DNA of 64,000 nt from Azolla caroliniana (taxonomy: Eukaryota; Polypodiophyta): positions 19,344,001 to 19,408,000 of the forward strand of contig JBHGNT010000011.1 of the NCBI GenBank assembly GCA_043228905.1. The letters are read 5' to 3'. The first letter of the stretch is position 1. The number at the start of each line of letters is the position of its first letter. Below are positions 45,526 to 57,500 of the stretch, piece after piece. A program made the position numbers and the translations under genes. The notes beneath the pieces were generated by a model that searched no databases, was not told where the DNA came from, and saw only the letters and a list, made by a program, of their open reading frames with translations.

Positions 45526-45692
45526 CATAGTTCTAGCCATACGTCCCATTCGTGTCATACTCAAACGCCAATATTCGTATCATACTCATACGTGAAAAGG
45601 CTCCAAGTATGATTGAAATCCATACGCGGTACTTAGATATATTATATATACATATGGTGTATATGGTGTACATAGTGTGTGTGTGTGTGAGG

Positions 45693-45737
<45 letters not shown>

Positions 45738-46131
45738 TGTGTGGTCTAGAGAGAGAAGCCCTGTTTTGCATGTGTGAGGAGACAGTGATTGAGTGTATAT
45801 CTAGACTCTAGAGAGAGAGAGAGAGAGAGAGAGAGGAGCTATGGGTTTTGACTGTGTGAGGGAGTATGTAATATGTATATTAGATATCTAGATTTTGTAG
45901 AGAGAGAAAATCTGTCAGTTCTCGTGTGAGAGAGAGAGAGAGAGAGTGTGTGTATGTGTGTCAGATGTCACTTCTATTCACAAAATATTATGAATATCAA
46001 AAATTAAAAAAACAAAAAAAAAGTCAAAAAAAAAAAAAAAAGCCAAACGAATATCGCGTATCATACGCGTACGTTTGCAAACGTTTGCGTACGTCCAGTA
46101 AATTGGACGTACGCGAATATTAGGAACTATG
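45526..46131. mobile_element. Non-autonomous hAT-type TIR element (606 bp)
   Basis: The left end CATAGTTCTAGCCATACGTC and the reverse complement of the right end (CATAGTTCCTAATATTCG...TACGTCC) share CATAGTTC and TACGTCC blocks. The perfect 8-bp duplication CAATGTAA lies at 45518-45525 and 46132-46139, the length made by hAT transposases. The inside holds (GT)n/(GA)n microsatellites (45676-45960), an A run (about 46008-46040), and near the right end an 11-bp hairpin (gcgtacgtcca/tggacgtacgc). There is no coding capacity. Confidence 0.8.
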
Positions 46132-46139
46132 CAATGTAA

Positions 46140-46922
46140 CACTCTCAAATGTATATATTCTTGTCTTTGTAATTGATGCATGGTCAATATCTTACATTGA
46201 ATTTGTCCAACAAAGTTTAGAAGCACATATGTTACAACTTTTAACATCTTTACTCAAACATTAACGAGGATAACTTGAGATATCCAATTTAAACAATTCA
46301 TAAGTTTTCGACATTTTGTATAGTTGGTCAAATGTTTGGCACTTTTTCAAAATATTAAGTTAAACTTTTTGGGCAATTATGCAACAATGCAAAATATTTT
46401 GGCAAATAGGCAAAGTTGACAATGACATTATTTTATTGCCCATATATTTGGGACATATTGCAAACAAGTCAAGCATATAACCGCACTTCCATCACCACCA
46501 ATAATTTTGGCACTTTTTTCAAGTGTGCTAATGTTTTGGGTGCTTGTGCAAAATACTTAAGTTATGGGTGTTTTGGTTGAAGTGCTGAAAATTTCGACAT
46601 TGCATAATGTCAATATTTTTACCATTTTTGTAGAATGCCTATTTGTAAGCTTTTTGGCAATCTTTCAACGATCACCAAAAGTTGTCCATTTTGTAATAGT
46701 GGAATCACAATCCCAAAGCTACATCTGAAGACAAGTAGGTTCGTCTATAGAGTGAAAATGTTTTTTTTGTCCAAGTTGATTATATTATTTATTCACAAGT
46801 ACAGAAGTGGCACTATAATGTGATAGTTTCTTTCTATAATAGAGGATGCAAAAGAAGGCTTGTGATCATTGTCGCAAACGTTACAATAGACGATATGGGG
46901 ATGTATGGACACAATGGATGAT
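46140..46922. other. Intergenic, no supported feature
   Basis: AT-rich DNA. The open frame starting at 46846 is flanking sequence that reads into the LINE fragment at 46940. Confidence 0.4.
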
Positions 46923-46939
46923 AGAATATAGCGAGGATG

Positions 46940-47409
46940 TTATTGTGATGAGACATGGTTTGATGGGAAAAAATTTGATCCCTTTGAATCCACAAATACA
47001 AACTGATAAACCTCAAATCTGGCAATTGATAAGTAGTATTACAATTTGGTATATTTGGAAGGCTCGATGTTTGAAGGTATTTCAAAATGTGACTGAAAGA
47101 CCTACCCAAATAATTTCGGGAATTTGGATAGAGATTGTGCATAATCTCAGAGGGTTGTTGGATAGTATAAAAGGTAATACGCACCAAGTAGAGCTTAAGC
47201 GTTTGGAGTTTCATGCCATCTCAGACATAGGTATATTTTATATACGGCTTTTTGATAAGGTGGAGTGGTTTTACTCAACACCAAAGTATTTATTTAAGCC
47301 GATGGTTAGAATTTAGAAAAATATAGGGGATCTGTGGTATATCTTGTATGTTTGGCCTTAGGGCGCTTTCTAATACTAATGTAGTATCTTGTTTTGGAAA
47401 AAAAAGAAA
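46940..47409 (+). mobile_element. 5'-truncated LINE fragment with TSD
   Basis: Encodes an ORF2 tail (ITIWYIWKARCLKVFQN, LRGLLDSIKGNTHQVELKRL, stop at 47314) plus 3' UTR and an A-rich end. The TSD is AGAATATAGCGAGGATG at 46923-46939 and 47410-47426. About 0.47 kb remains. Its 3' half closely matches 51143-51395. Confidence 0.85.
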
Positions 47410-47601
47410 AGAATATAGCGAGGATGAGGATGAAGTGAGCAAGAGGAGTTGTGAATATCTAATTGAGTATTGAGATGAAGTGAGCAAGAGAATTTGTGAA
47501 AATCTAATTGAGGATTGAGATGAAATGAAACAATATATTAAGGGAATTTGGGGATGAGAATCAAATGAGTAGATAAACCGAATCAATGCATATTGAAGGA
47601 A

Positions 47602-47747
47602 CCTAAGCACAATCAATGGGTTAACAACAAGACAAACAAGAGAGAGGAGAGGTGAGATCAAGTTAGGAGTGACATGTTAGGCCTAAGCACAATCAATGGG
47701 TTAACAACAAGACAAACAAGAGAGAGGAGAGGTGAGATCAAGTTAGG
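47602..47747. repeat. 80-bp tandem duplication
   Basis: Units start at 47602 and 47682 with cctaagcacaatcaatgggt and are identical over 66 bp. The second unit is cut by the insertion at 47748 and its tail resumes at 48011. Confidence 0.9.
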
Positions 47748-48010
47748 CCTTTAAGAACTGATGGCAAGGACTCCAATTATTTTCAGAGAAAACTGTTGGT
47801 CCAATGTGGAATTATGCCATACCTTCGTTTATGTTGGATAGTGGATAGTAAGTATTGTTTTGCGTGTTCATATATGACATCATCTGGATCATCAGATGTA
47901 CTAGCTTTTGTATCTTACAAAAAGAAGTGAGATGAAATGTCTCCTTCTGTTTTTCTTATGTAGACTTTTCAAGTAATATACTAAGTATCTTCCTTAAAAA
48001 TAAAAATAAA
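47748..48010 (+). pseudogene. 5'-truncated processed retrocopy of an unrecognised gene
   Basis: A 263-bp insertion flanked by the 8-bp duplication AAGTTAGG (47740-47747 and 48011-48018), ending in an A-rich tail (ttaaaaataaaaataaa). It opens in frame at 47748 and encodes 60 residues to a TGA at 47928: LRTDGKDSNYFQRKLLVQCG, IMPYLRLCWIVDSKYC, then a Ser-rich stretch and VSYKKK. About 80 bp of 3'-UTR-like sequence follows. TSD, poly(A) and an open C-terminal frame suggest a cDNA made by LINE machinery from a cellular mRNA. I do not recognise the protein. The alternative is a SINE with a chance open frame. Confidence 0.55.
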
Positions 48011-48018
48011 AAGTTAGG

Positions 48019-49250
48019 AGCAACATGTGTGGTCACAAAACAAATGTTAATAATAAGATAGAATTAATATATTGGGATTGGTGTACAATAATGATTGACT
48101 TGACTTGATTTATAGAGTGAGGAACCTCTTTTATGGATGTTCAATGTATGAACTATGCATGCTTAAATGCATATGTTAGGAGTCACGAATCACGACTTTA
48201 TAACCTCAAAAAAGACTAGCATGACAATGCACCCTCACAATACTTCCAATCTAGATGACCATTCAATGGTTTAGGTGTTTATGAAGTGTTATGTTCGCAT
48301 ATTGGGAAAGTAGCATCAAATGTAGTTTTGACAAAAGACACAAAAATTGAGCACTACAATGCAAGGGATCATTATTGTCAAGTTCTTATTACAAAAACCA
48401 TGATGCTAAACATCACAACGTAGTTGCTCACAAGGTTCCAATGTCATTTCTAGACCAGAGTGCTTCATCTTCTTGCACTTCATGAAGAAAAGGTGGCAAC
48501 AAAAAGCTTGACCAATCTCAAGGAAACTCCTAATAAATCTTGGTTACGACGTAGACTCATCATGCACCATTGTTGATCTATTTTGGAATTGCAATATCGA
48601 CTAGACCCGACGCTAAACATTGTAGTATACAACCCAATGTTTTACCTCGAGTTTTTCGAAGTTTTAACAAAACATATAAGAAAAGAGTATTCAAAATATT
48701 CGTTTCATTTTCCTTTTTCTTACTCTTATTCTCAAACGCTCCTTGGTAGACAATCAAAGCTTGAGCACAATCTCGCCCTTGATAGGACGATGGGACACAA
48801 GTGATCATGAGACTAGTTGACAATGAGCATTTTGCCTTAAACAAGTTTTGGATCCCTGATATCATTATACTTTGATACAACTTACAAAGGTCTACTATTG
48901 ATCATATTGAACTATGCCTTTGATATCATTAACCAAAACGAATACTTGCATACATTTCCCACACAATGATAGTCTACCCTCTCAATTGTGACATTTGTTA
49001 GTAAAACTCATGAACATTGAGAGTCATTACCACTTTCACATGTATTATTGCATTGTTAATGTATCATGACGTGGGGAAAATGTGGATTCAGCTCATACTT
49101 TTTGTTTTCCCAACAATGGTTTATATTATGTTTAAAGCGATTTACATGAAATTTCAGCATATATTTTTACCTTTTCAACTACTCTTGGACTGCTATAGAT
49201 ATACATATGTCCCAAAGCATTAGTAATAACAGTTATACATGGCCACATGC
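48019..49250. other. Intergenic, no supported gene
   Basis: AT-rich. Around 48985-49045 is a stretch (catgaacattgagagt, actttcacatgtatta) repeated near 50625-50675 on the far side of a LINE fragment. Confidence 0.4.
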
Positions 49251-49251
49251 C

Positions 49252-50575
49252 TCATGTTGGTGGAGGAAATACCCATAGCGGTGGCTGATACCGCCAACGT
49301 ATACAACCATTAACCATGCAAAATACCTTCATCCTTTCCCATCTCTTCTTAAAAACTTCTTGCTTTCGAAAGACTATATCTGAATCACCTATGATGTCAT
49401 CATATTCTCCTTTTAGTGTATGCACCAAGGTCACCCAAATCTCCTTGACTACACCCACAACATTCAATTGAATTTGTTGAAATATCCTTCGACATCTACT
49501 AGTCCACAAACCCCATAAGGTTATTGAACTAATCGTCTCCCAAACCACTCCATTCTGGAATAAATTAATAGGCATACATGGCGACACTTCCTCAATATAT
49601 CGACCTCTTCTATATAGTGCAACGTTAACCTTTTCTTTTTCATAATCTTGTACCTCACCCTTGATATCAACCCACATCATTGGCCCCCATTTATATACTC
49701 TAGAGCCATACACCTCATGCAAGAGACATAAAAACCTTTTCCAAACCAATTTGGCAGCCATACATGACCAGAATAGGTGATGAAGAGATTGCACCACTTC
49801 TAACCCACAAAAATCACACACCTTATCCACATATTTACAATACATCCAAACCCTAATAGGAACCTCATAATGAACAATCAACCATCTAAATAGAATAATC
49901 TTCTTTGGAATTTGCATAGCCCATAGCCATTTCCAAAATGTTGTCATGTGAGTAGGATCAACATTATAAGTCAACCATGTTCTAGCTTATGTCGGCCAAT
50001 GGGGTACCCTGCGTCATATAATCTCCCTTCCCAATTGAACAGAATATTGAAAAAACAGAATCGCCCTAATATCCTCCCCAGAATATGATTTAGGTAGCCA
50101 CTTCCATTCCCCCTATGTCCCAATCCAATTCACATAATGGTTTTCTCCCCACTACCCATAGATCCCACCATGGATGGAACATCATTAGGATTAGGGTCAA
50201 GGACCCAAACCTTGTCTACCATGGATTTGGCTCATACTCCACACTTTATATTGCAATATATGTTCTTCCTAACTATGAAACCATATTTTTTGTTAAATGG
50301 GAAAACCACACATCAATAGATGTTAGCACCCATCTTGTTTTTTGCCATCCAAACCATTATTTTCACACAACTTAGTTCACACTCACTAATTTGATGCCAC
50401 ATTGCCATCTGGGACATTGGTGTAAAAGTGATGAGACATCTACGTGACCACGTACTCCTATGCCCTTTTGGAGTTTGAGTAAGACGTTTTTTTATGATGT
50501 TTCGCCTTTGAGCACATTCAACTATGATTTCCACACATCTTCAACCCAACCCAATCCTTCCATGACTTTCTCTCG
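49252..50575 (-). mobile_element. LINE ORF2 3' fragment, no poly(A) seen
   Basis: Minus-strand LINE sequence. The frame 49252-49974 encodes the zf-RVT region (WKWLWAMQIPKKIILFRWL, CDFCGLEVVQSLHHLFWSC) and tail (LWTSRCRRIFQQ, LKGEYDDIIGDSD, WVFPPPT). It is close to the equivalent part of LINE-B. Further upstream the similarity continues, broken, to about 50575. No poly(A) or TSD is visible, so both ends are approximate. Confidence 0.75.
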
Positions 50576-51142
50576 ATGTCATAGTGTATTAGTGTGCACA
50601 TTCAATTGCAACATTCAATAATAAAGTCATGAACATTGAGAGTTCTCTACCCACTTTCACATGTATTACATATAGACTAGATGAAATGTTTTCTATAGAT
50701 TAACTAGGGGGACTAGAGCTCTAGTTCTTTAGCAAAACCAGGTAACACAATGTCATATCGTGGTGGGACACCATTATGAAGTTTGTGACAATAAAAAACA
50801 TTACAAAATACAACCCATTGTTGCTAGAGTAGCAGATGTCATGCCATAGAACGACACAATCTTATGTGTTGACACATAATGCCCTATAAAACCTAAAATA
50901 TTGTACACTTAAATTGATGACCACTTGCGTCAAAAGCTCATGGGGGTAACCACTACCTAAGAAGTTCGTTGAAAGCATGTAATGCGGATTAATGACCCAT
51001 GTGGGTGGTTGGGCGCTCTAAGAAAGAATCTAACACATGAATGACGATGCAGTTGGAAGTATTTGGATGAACGAAAGCTCATTACAAGCTTTGGCATATG
51101 AACCATATATAGTATCTACATATAATACATAAGAATATGAGT

Positions 51143-51395
51143 TTCGATAACATAAAAGGTAATACACAATAGGCAGAGCTCAAACTATTGGAGTTTCATG
51201 CCATCTGGGACAAAGACATATTTTATGGAAGGAGTTCTAATAAGGTGGAGTGGTTCTACTCTACACCGAAGTATTTATTCAAGCCGATGATTAGAATTTA
51301 GAAAAGGGGCTCATTATCTAAGGGTATATCTTTTACGTATAGCCGCAAGGCGTTTCTTAATATTAATTTAGTATCCTTTTTTGGAAAAAAAAGTT
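51143..51395 (+). mobile_element. Very short LINE 3' fragment with TSD
   Basis: About 80% like the last 250 bp of the 46940-47409 copy (tttcatgccatct, aaggtggagtggtt, tatttattYaagccgatg), ending in an A run. An 8-bp repeat ATATGAGT flanks it at 51135-51142 and 51396-51403. Confidence 0.75.
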
Positions 51396-51523
51396 ATATG
51401 AGTCCGGATGGGTTATAAACATATGAGGCGCCGAATGAAATGAATAAATAAGATCGAAACACATATTAACATCTAGCTCAACATGTAAGTTCAACATAAA
51501 TTGAGTGTTATGTGTACTCTTAA

Positions 51524-51694
51524 GCTCAAAATTATTGAGTTCCCCAATTTCATTAAAAACGATGTTAAGGATACTTTCCATTACAAGTTACAACCAACAA
51601 AGTTCCCACAATGGCTCAAAATTATTGAGTTCCCCAATTTCATTAAAAACAATATTAAGGATACTTTCCATTACAACCAACAAAGTTCCCACAA
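51524..51694. repeat. 90-bp tandem duplication
   Basis: Units start at 51524 and 51614 with gctcaaaattattgagttcc. The second lacks 9 bp near its end. A 29-30-bp triplication (gattaaagattaacaagaaa) follows at about 51873-51955. Confidence 0.9.
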
Positions 51695-52747
51695 TGAAGT
51701 TACAGGATGAGAAATATGATCTTCATTTAGTTATGGTCACCATTTAATGGAACTAAAAATGGAATACTTACAAGTTTGTATAAAGTCCAACACTGTCAAA
51801 CAATATGCATTAATCATATTCTCAAAGGATTCTCCCTTGAAAAGAATGATGTTGCAGTTCTTTTGAGTGCTGATGGATTAAAGATTAACAAGAAATATGT
51901 AGATGGATTAAAGATTAACAAGAAATATTTAGATTGATTAAAGATTAACATGAAATCATTACATACGCTGTCGATGTTCAAATCATGATCATCCAGCTAC
52001 TAATTTCAAAGCAATGCTAGCCTTTTATATTGTAGTCACTTCAATTTATATAGAGCATTTAATCTAAAGTTAACATAAACTAATTAAAGATTATTAACGA
52101 TATATATCGGGGATATGGCTCTTCATATAACGAGTATTTATTATGAGGTTTGTGAGCTCTAATATAACAAAATTACGATCATACAAGGGAAATTATAGGT
52201 CACGGAGAGACCATCTACTTATAAACAAACTCATACCAAAGATATGATATTCTTTCATAATTCCTCGGAGATGACCGAAAGAAAACATTAAACCGGTTTA
52301 ATATTCATAAGAAGATGCACAGGGCCTAGAGTAGTAATCATAAAACGGACCTAATTATAAACCAATAATAACATAGAAGAAATCTTACTAGAATTAATTT
52401 AAAACTTGTCAATATGTGGTGAATTTTCCTATATTCCAACCATCTCATGAGTGGATAGATGAGAGGAAAGTGCTTGAAATGATGAAAGAGAAGTGCAGAA
52501 AAATGCGTTCTAAAATTCTAAATGAATGATAGGATTAAAGATAACGAAAACTCTTTGCCCGATTGAGCATCTAGAATAATCAGTGCGGTGGTTTTGGAAG
52601 AAGCAGGTCAATTATATGAACCACAACACGACACACACGCCCGATAGAGAAACTACTTTCATTCTTTAAAATTTGCCATATGTAGAGGGATTATACATAG
52701 ATAGATATGTATATATAAACCATTATTGGCTTAGCTATATACTACTA

Positions 52748-52807
52748 AAATTGGTTATGGGGAATGAAGCCTGGTCCAAATTGGTTAGGGGGAATGAAGC
52801 CTGGTCC
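52748..52807. repeat. 30-bp tandem duplication
   Basis: 52748-52777 and 52778-52807 differ at one base (aaattggttaKggggaatga...). Confidence 0.9.
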
Positions 52808-53748
52808 GACGCCCGCGAATTTATAAGATTGCTCATTAATTATGATAACATTAGCAATGAGGATGATTACGATCGATAATTAAATCGTTCAAAATGATGA
52901 CACTTGATCGTTCACCGCATAATTAATGATGGTAATTAAGTAGGTTATTATGTATAAAAAAATCGGCGTCGAGCCAGGCGACCACTCCCCTCAACCAAAT
53001 TAGGCAATCATTGGTGATAATTAGATTTGAGTAAGTAAATGATTGAGTGGTGTAAGTACAACAATTACTATGATTCTATATATATACACACACACATGTG
53101 TGTGTGTGTGTGTTTATGTTTCTAATGGCAAATGAGAATGGAAGGACATATGAGAGGAAGATGTAAATAAGAGAAAATGGTGGAGAGAGAGAGAGAGTGT
53201 GTGTGTGTGTAGTCTCTTAAGAGGACTTTTAATTTGCCATTGGTTTTGGGGGAGGAGAGACAGAGAGAGGACAAGATAGGCTACAAATAAAAAGATTCCA
53301 AGTGCTTCTTTTCTTTTATTTGGTTTACAAAAGAAAAGGAGGAAAAAAAAGGCTGCCAAAAAAGAGGTGAGTGAGTGCATCTTGTTGGTTTATCTATTGA
53401 TCTTTTCTTTATACAAATCAATATGTATTATACATATTATATATATATATATGTATGTATGTATGTCAAAGTGTACAAATGTTGTTGTATGTCATAGTGC
53501 TACAGATTATGCTTTGTTGTTTCTTCTTCTTCTTTTTCAATGTTCCTTGCTAGCCACACTCCTCACATTGTCATCAATCCTGACTCTGTATCGTCTTTCC
53601 TTTTTTTAACAATATATTATTGTAACATACTGCGTTGCATCAAAGTTTAAATCCTAGAGCTAAAGGTTCCACTAGTCATAGTAGTGTTTGATATAGAAAG
53701 AGAAGGAGAAAGAGAGAATAAGTTTAACCCCAAAAGGTGTTGGAGAAT

Positions 53749-54110
53749 CGTCAATATCCCGTGCATGTTGAATGTAAGAAAAAAGTTGAATCATGAGCCT
53801 CAAGCTTGAGAGTATCATGATCGTCAATATTCTATGCATGTTGAATGTAGAAAAAGGTTGGTCGCAGTGAGGGCATGATGAATCATGATCCTCAGGCTTG
53901 ACACTATCATGGTCATCAATATACTATATGCATGTTGAACGGTAAAAAAGTTCGACGTCATGAGGGAATGATGAATCATGAACTTCAAGCTCAAAAGTAC
54001 CATGGTCATCAATATCTTATTGCATGTTGAATGTAAAAAAGGTTACACATCATGAGGGAATGAGGAATCATGAACCTCAAGATCAAGAGTATTATGAGCT
54101 TATCATGATC
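53749..54110. repeat. Diverged minisatellite, about four units of 70-95 bp
   Basis: Units begin near 53749, 53822, 53913 and 54007 with YRTCAATATnnnnTGCATGTTGAAnG. They continue with an A run, cgtcatgagggaatgatg and aatcatgaacctcaagct. Units differ by about 15-20%, so this is an old array. Confidence 0.85.
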
Positions 54111-56031
54111 ACCAAAACTTGGGACAAAAATCATTGTAGGTATATTCTATACTTTAAATGCTACGAGACAAGAGTTTCTTGGATATGTTATGCATGTAAA
54201 GAGAAAGAGAGAGAGAAGTCACTAGGTTTAAAAGTTTTTGAACCATGCTTGGCACAACTTACTAGTAACTATATTTAACATCATGTAAGCCAAAATGAGA
54301 AAGAAAAAAAAGCATTTAAGAAGTCTTTCTTACTGATGAATTAGGCTATATAAGATTAATATAGTCGTACAAAGAGAAAGAAGATTTGTATAAGAAATGG
54401 AGGATTAAGATGAGCATGAGGTAACTTGGGAGTTGGGACCTAATAACAAGACTAACGTAGGAGGTATATTTGGAGATAAAGTCAAATCGTCAGTCGAAGA
54501 CATGAACCTATGTGGAATGACAAATTAAATGAACAACGTATGTACATATATATTTGAAATTACATGGAGATTTGTATTTATAGAGTTGATGCACGAAGAC
54601 GATATTATTTGTAATAAAAAAATTAAAGTTGGGTTCCAATGCATTCCACTTTGTAGATCAATGTTGTAGACAATTAAAAGTACATGTGATGTGCAAGGTT
54701 CATACCTACATATTAGTCATGATGGAACGTTGCATAGATGTTAATCAATTTAAGTAGTTCCGAAGAAGATTGGAAATGGGTTCAGAATATCATGTTGGAA
54801 ATATTAATAAGATGAATCGTTTATGCGTCATGAGATTGTGAAAGTGCTATGTTTTAAATTATGATGTATCCCATCAAAAACTTGCTAGTTGGCTATGAAA
54901 TACGGCCGACAAACTTTACCAATTGTCATAAATAAGTACTTATGCTCCGTTTCATTACGCAATACCATTATTGTTATTAGAAGAAAGCCATGGGTATGTA
55001 GCCCCTAGCGACATAAAGCTAGTGGGCTATATCGTGGTATACCTAGCAACCCATGATACATGCTTGTTTGATCCCTAAAATAGACGTTCTAAGCAAAAAG
55101 AAGTTAAATAAAGACAGCTATATGTAATACATTGTCGTAAACATGCAATTGACATGCAAAGACTCTATCTTCCAACATCCACATTGCTCATATTCTATTT
55201 CCAACTATTGATTTTTAATATTTTATTTATCTATGTGCATTGTTGAATATACATGTAATTGTACCCGTACTACATAAACATAGGCCATCATATTCCATGT
55301 GGTAGTTTAAACTTTTGTTTTCTTGATGCACACCTTGCAATCGTGGACATGGAAGCTCTTGCTTATAATTTCAAAATTGATAGGCATGCCCATATTTCAT
55401 CGAATCAATTAAACTCTCTATGCTTTACTACTACACTACGATTTCTATTCTATATTTTCATAGATAAGAATAATGCAAAGATCATGGTAAACTAGTGGCT
55501 TGATATCGAATAATCACATACTTGAGAACTAGATATTTTTAGCATTCTATAGTCTGCCAAGACAAAATGCTTTTACATTGCATTGTAGTGTGTAATGTTT
55601 TGATATTTTGCAGATATTGTTTGAGGACATAGAGAAAAAAGACAAAGATGTAATTGTCTTTTATTTTTTAAAAATATGCTAAACTTTATGGATGTTTAAC
55701 CATTATACTTGCATGAATAATGAGTAAATTCGATTTGTTTACATGTGTGATGTACATATAGCCTCTTTTCGCGTGCCGTAGCTACAAAACTCTTTTGATG
55801 TTACATATTGTTCCATATGATGCCTGAAGAATATTGAACTTTGAAAAGAGAAGAAATAATGTTTATGATGTGCATTAACCATGTAAGCCATGTGTGGGAA
55901 ACTAACAAATTCATTCATCTTTTGTAATTATAAGATAATATATGTCGAAGGAAAACTAGTCGCATGGTGTTGCTCCACAAAAGCATGGTGGGAGGGACAA
56001 TACTATTCACTTTTTCCACGTGTATTTTAAG

Positions 56032-56033
<2 letters not shown>

Positions 56034-56118
<85 letters not shown>
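56034..56118. repeat. Compound (GT)n(AT)n(GA)n microsatellite
   Basis: Three dinucleotide tracts in a row; reading frames across it encode simple repeats. Confidence 0.95.
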
Positions 56119-56327
56119 TTAAAAAATGGTAGAGTGCTCCACCAAAGAAAGAAATCAATGTTTCCCTCTTTCCCCTCCATAATTGGACATTTGATTGCTC
56201 TAGTGGAAGTTGATCGCACTAAGGATAGTCTTTATCAGTCCATTCGACATTAATCAAAGCACGAATACACAACAATTTATTGGATTTTCACGGAAACAAT
56301 GAAGAAGGCAATTAATTAATCACAATA

Positions 56328-56423
56328 CATTCTAGGTAAGGTTAGAGTTTGTGACATTAAGAGTAGATTCAAGTTCTTTTAACAAACCCCATACAATGGT
56401 TCCCAATAATCTTACCTAGAATG
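56328..56423. repeat. 13-bp inverted repeat with about 70-bp loop
   Basis: CATTCTAGGTAAG (56328-56340) and CTTACCTAGAATG (56411-56423) are perfect complements. Possibly a tiny foldback element. An (ATT)n run follows at 56430-56449. Confidence 0.7.
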
Positions 56424-56569
56424 CTTTGCTATTATTATTATTATTATTTCCAAAACAAAATATCCATCCATTAGTTTGAAAAAAGGCATATTTGCTACAA
56501 CCTACAAAATAGATGGAAAGGAGCTTTGTTATTATTATTATATATTTTTTTAAAAGAAGGTTCACCTTG

Positions 56570-57500
56570 GTATTAATGGAAAGATGCCGAAAGGCTACAA
56601 CAAGTTCATACAATATATTACAACCCTAATATCCACATCAACCAACATGTCAAGTATCAAAAGCCCTCGTGAAGGTTGTTCCAAGACGGGGGGTGGAAAA
56701 AGCCATCTTGGTGGAGCATATCTCCACTTTATTCTTTCTCCAAAAGAGACGAAGAACTCACTGTTTTTCCAAATTTCTCTAAACTATTGTTGTCTCCGAA
56801 TCACAACCTCAGGCTCACAAGTTATTGCATCATATTGACCTCTTAAATTGTGTACGAGCATTAACCATACCTCTTTGACTAACTCAACTGCATTCTGTTT
56901 AACTTTCTAAAATACACATTTACATCTAGCCTTCCACAATACCCAAATGACTAGAGAAGATATCGTAGACCAGACCATATCCTCTTCCAAACAACGGACT
57001 GATGTAATATCAGAGACCTCCAATACATGTTTTCCATCGGAGAGCAGAAGGAAATCGCCATACTCCTTTTCATAGTTTTGAATTTCTTTAGCCAATCTTC
57101 CCCATCTCACAAAACCCCATGTGTACACCTGCCTACCATAAATAGGATATAACATTCTCAACATTATTTTCCAAACTACTCTAGCAAAAGGACATATCCA
57201 TAAAACATGGTAAACCGATTCAATGGGAGAACCACAATTGACACATTTTAAATCCTGACAATGTCCCCGCATCTATGACTTCACAGGAATGCCATAATGT
57301 GTCAACAACCATCTAAATAACACAACCTTTTTAGGAATTTGCATGGCCCATAACCATTTCCAATAAGCATTCAACCAAGAATCTGTTACATTACCAAATC
57401 TCCAAAAATTACAAGTTGTTGGTGTAACAGTCACACCTCTCCTTAGCATTTCTCTACCCATTTTTACTGAATACTGAAATGGGATTTGCTTACCTAACAT
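56570..57500 (-). pseudogene. LINE-B zf-RVT and C-terminal tail
   Basis: 57273-57500 encodes AYWKWLWAMQIPKKVVLFRW. After a stop, 56907-57272 encodes the Cys/His segment (CVNCGSPIESVYHVLWIC) and WVLWKARCKCVF. The tail (LVHNLRGQYDAI, PRWLFPPPV) follows with further stops. Confidence 0.8.

Larger units (their letters stand above)
51404..56540. other. Intergenic with minisatellites and microsatellites
   Basis: No supported gene in about 5 kb. Apart from the listed repeats there is (AC)n/(GT)n at 53090-53113 and (AT)n(GTAT)n at 53438-53465. Short frames such as the one starting at 55259 have no motif. Confidence 0.45.

Noticed and set aside
53114-53380. Hydrophobic minus-strand frame resembling a small membrane protein
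   Set aside because: Composition comes from (GT)n, (GA)n and A-rich tracts; no conserved motif.
53749-54110. CRISPR-like array
   Set aside because: Units are long and diverged without unique spacers, in a plant nuclear context.
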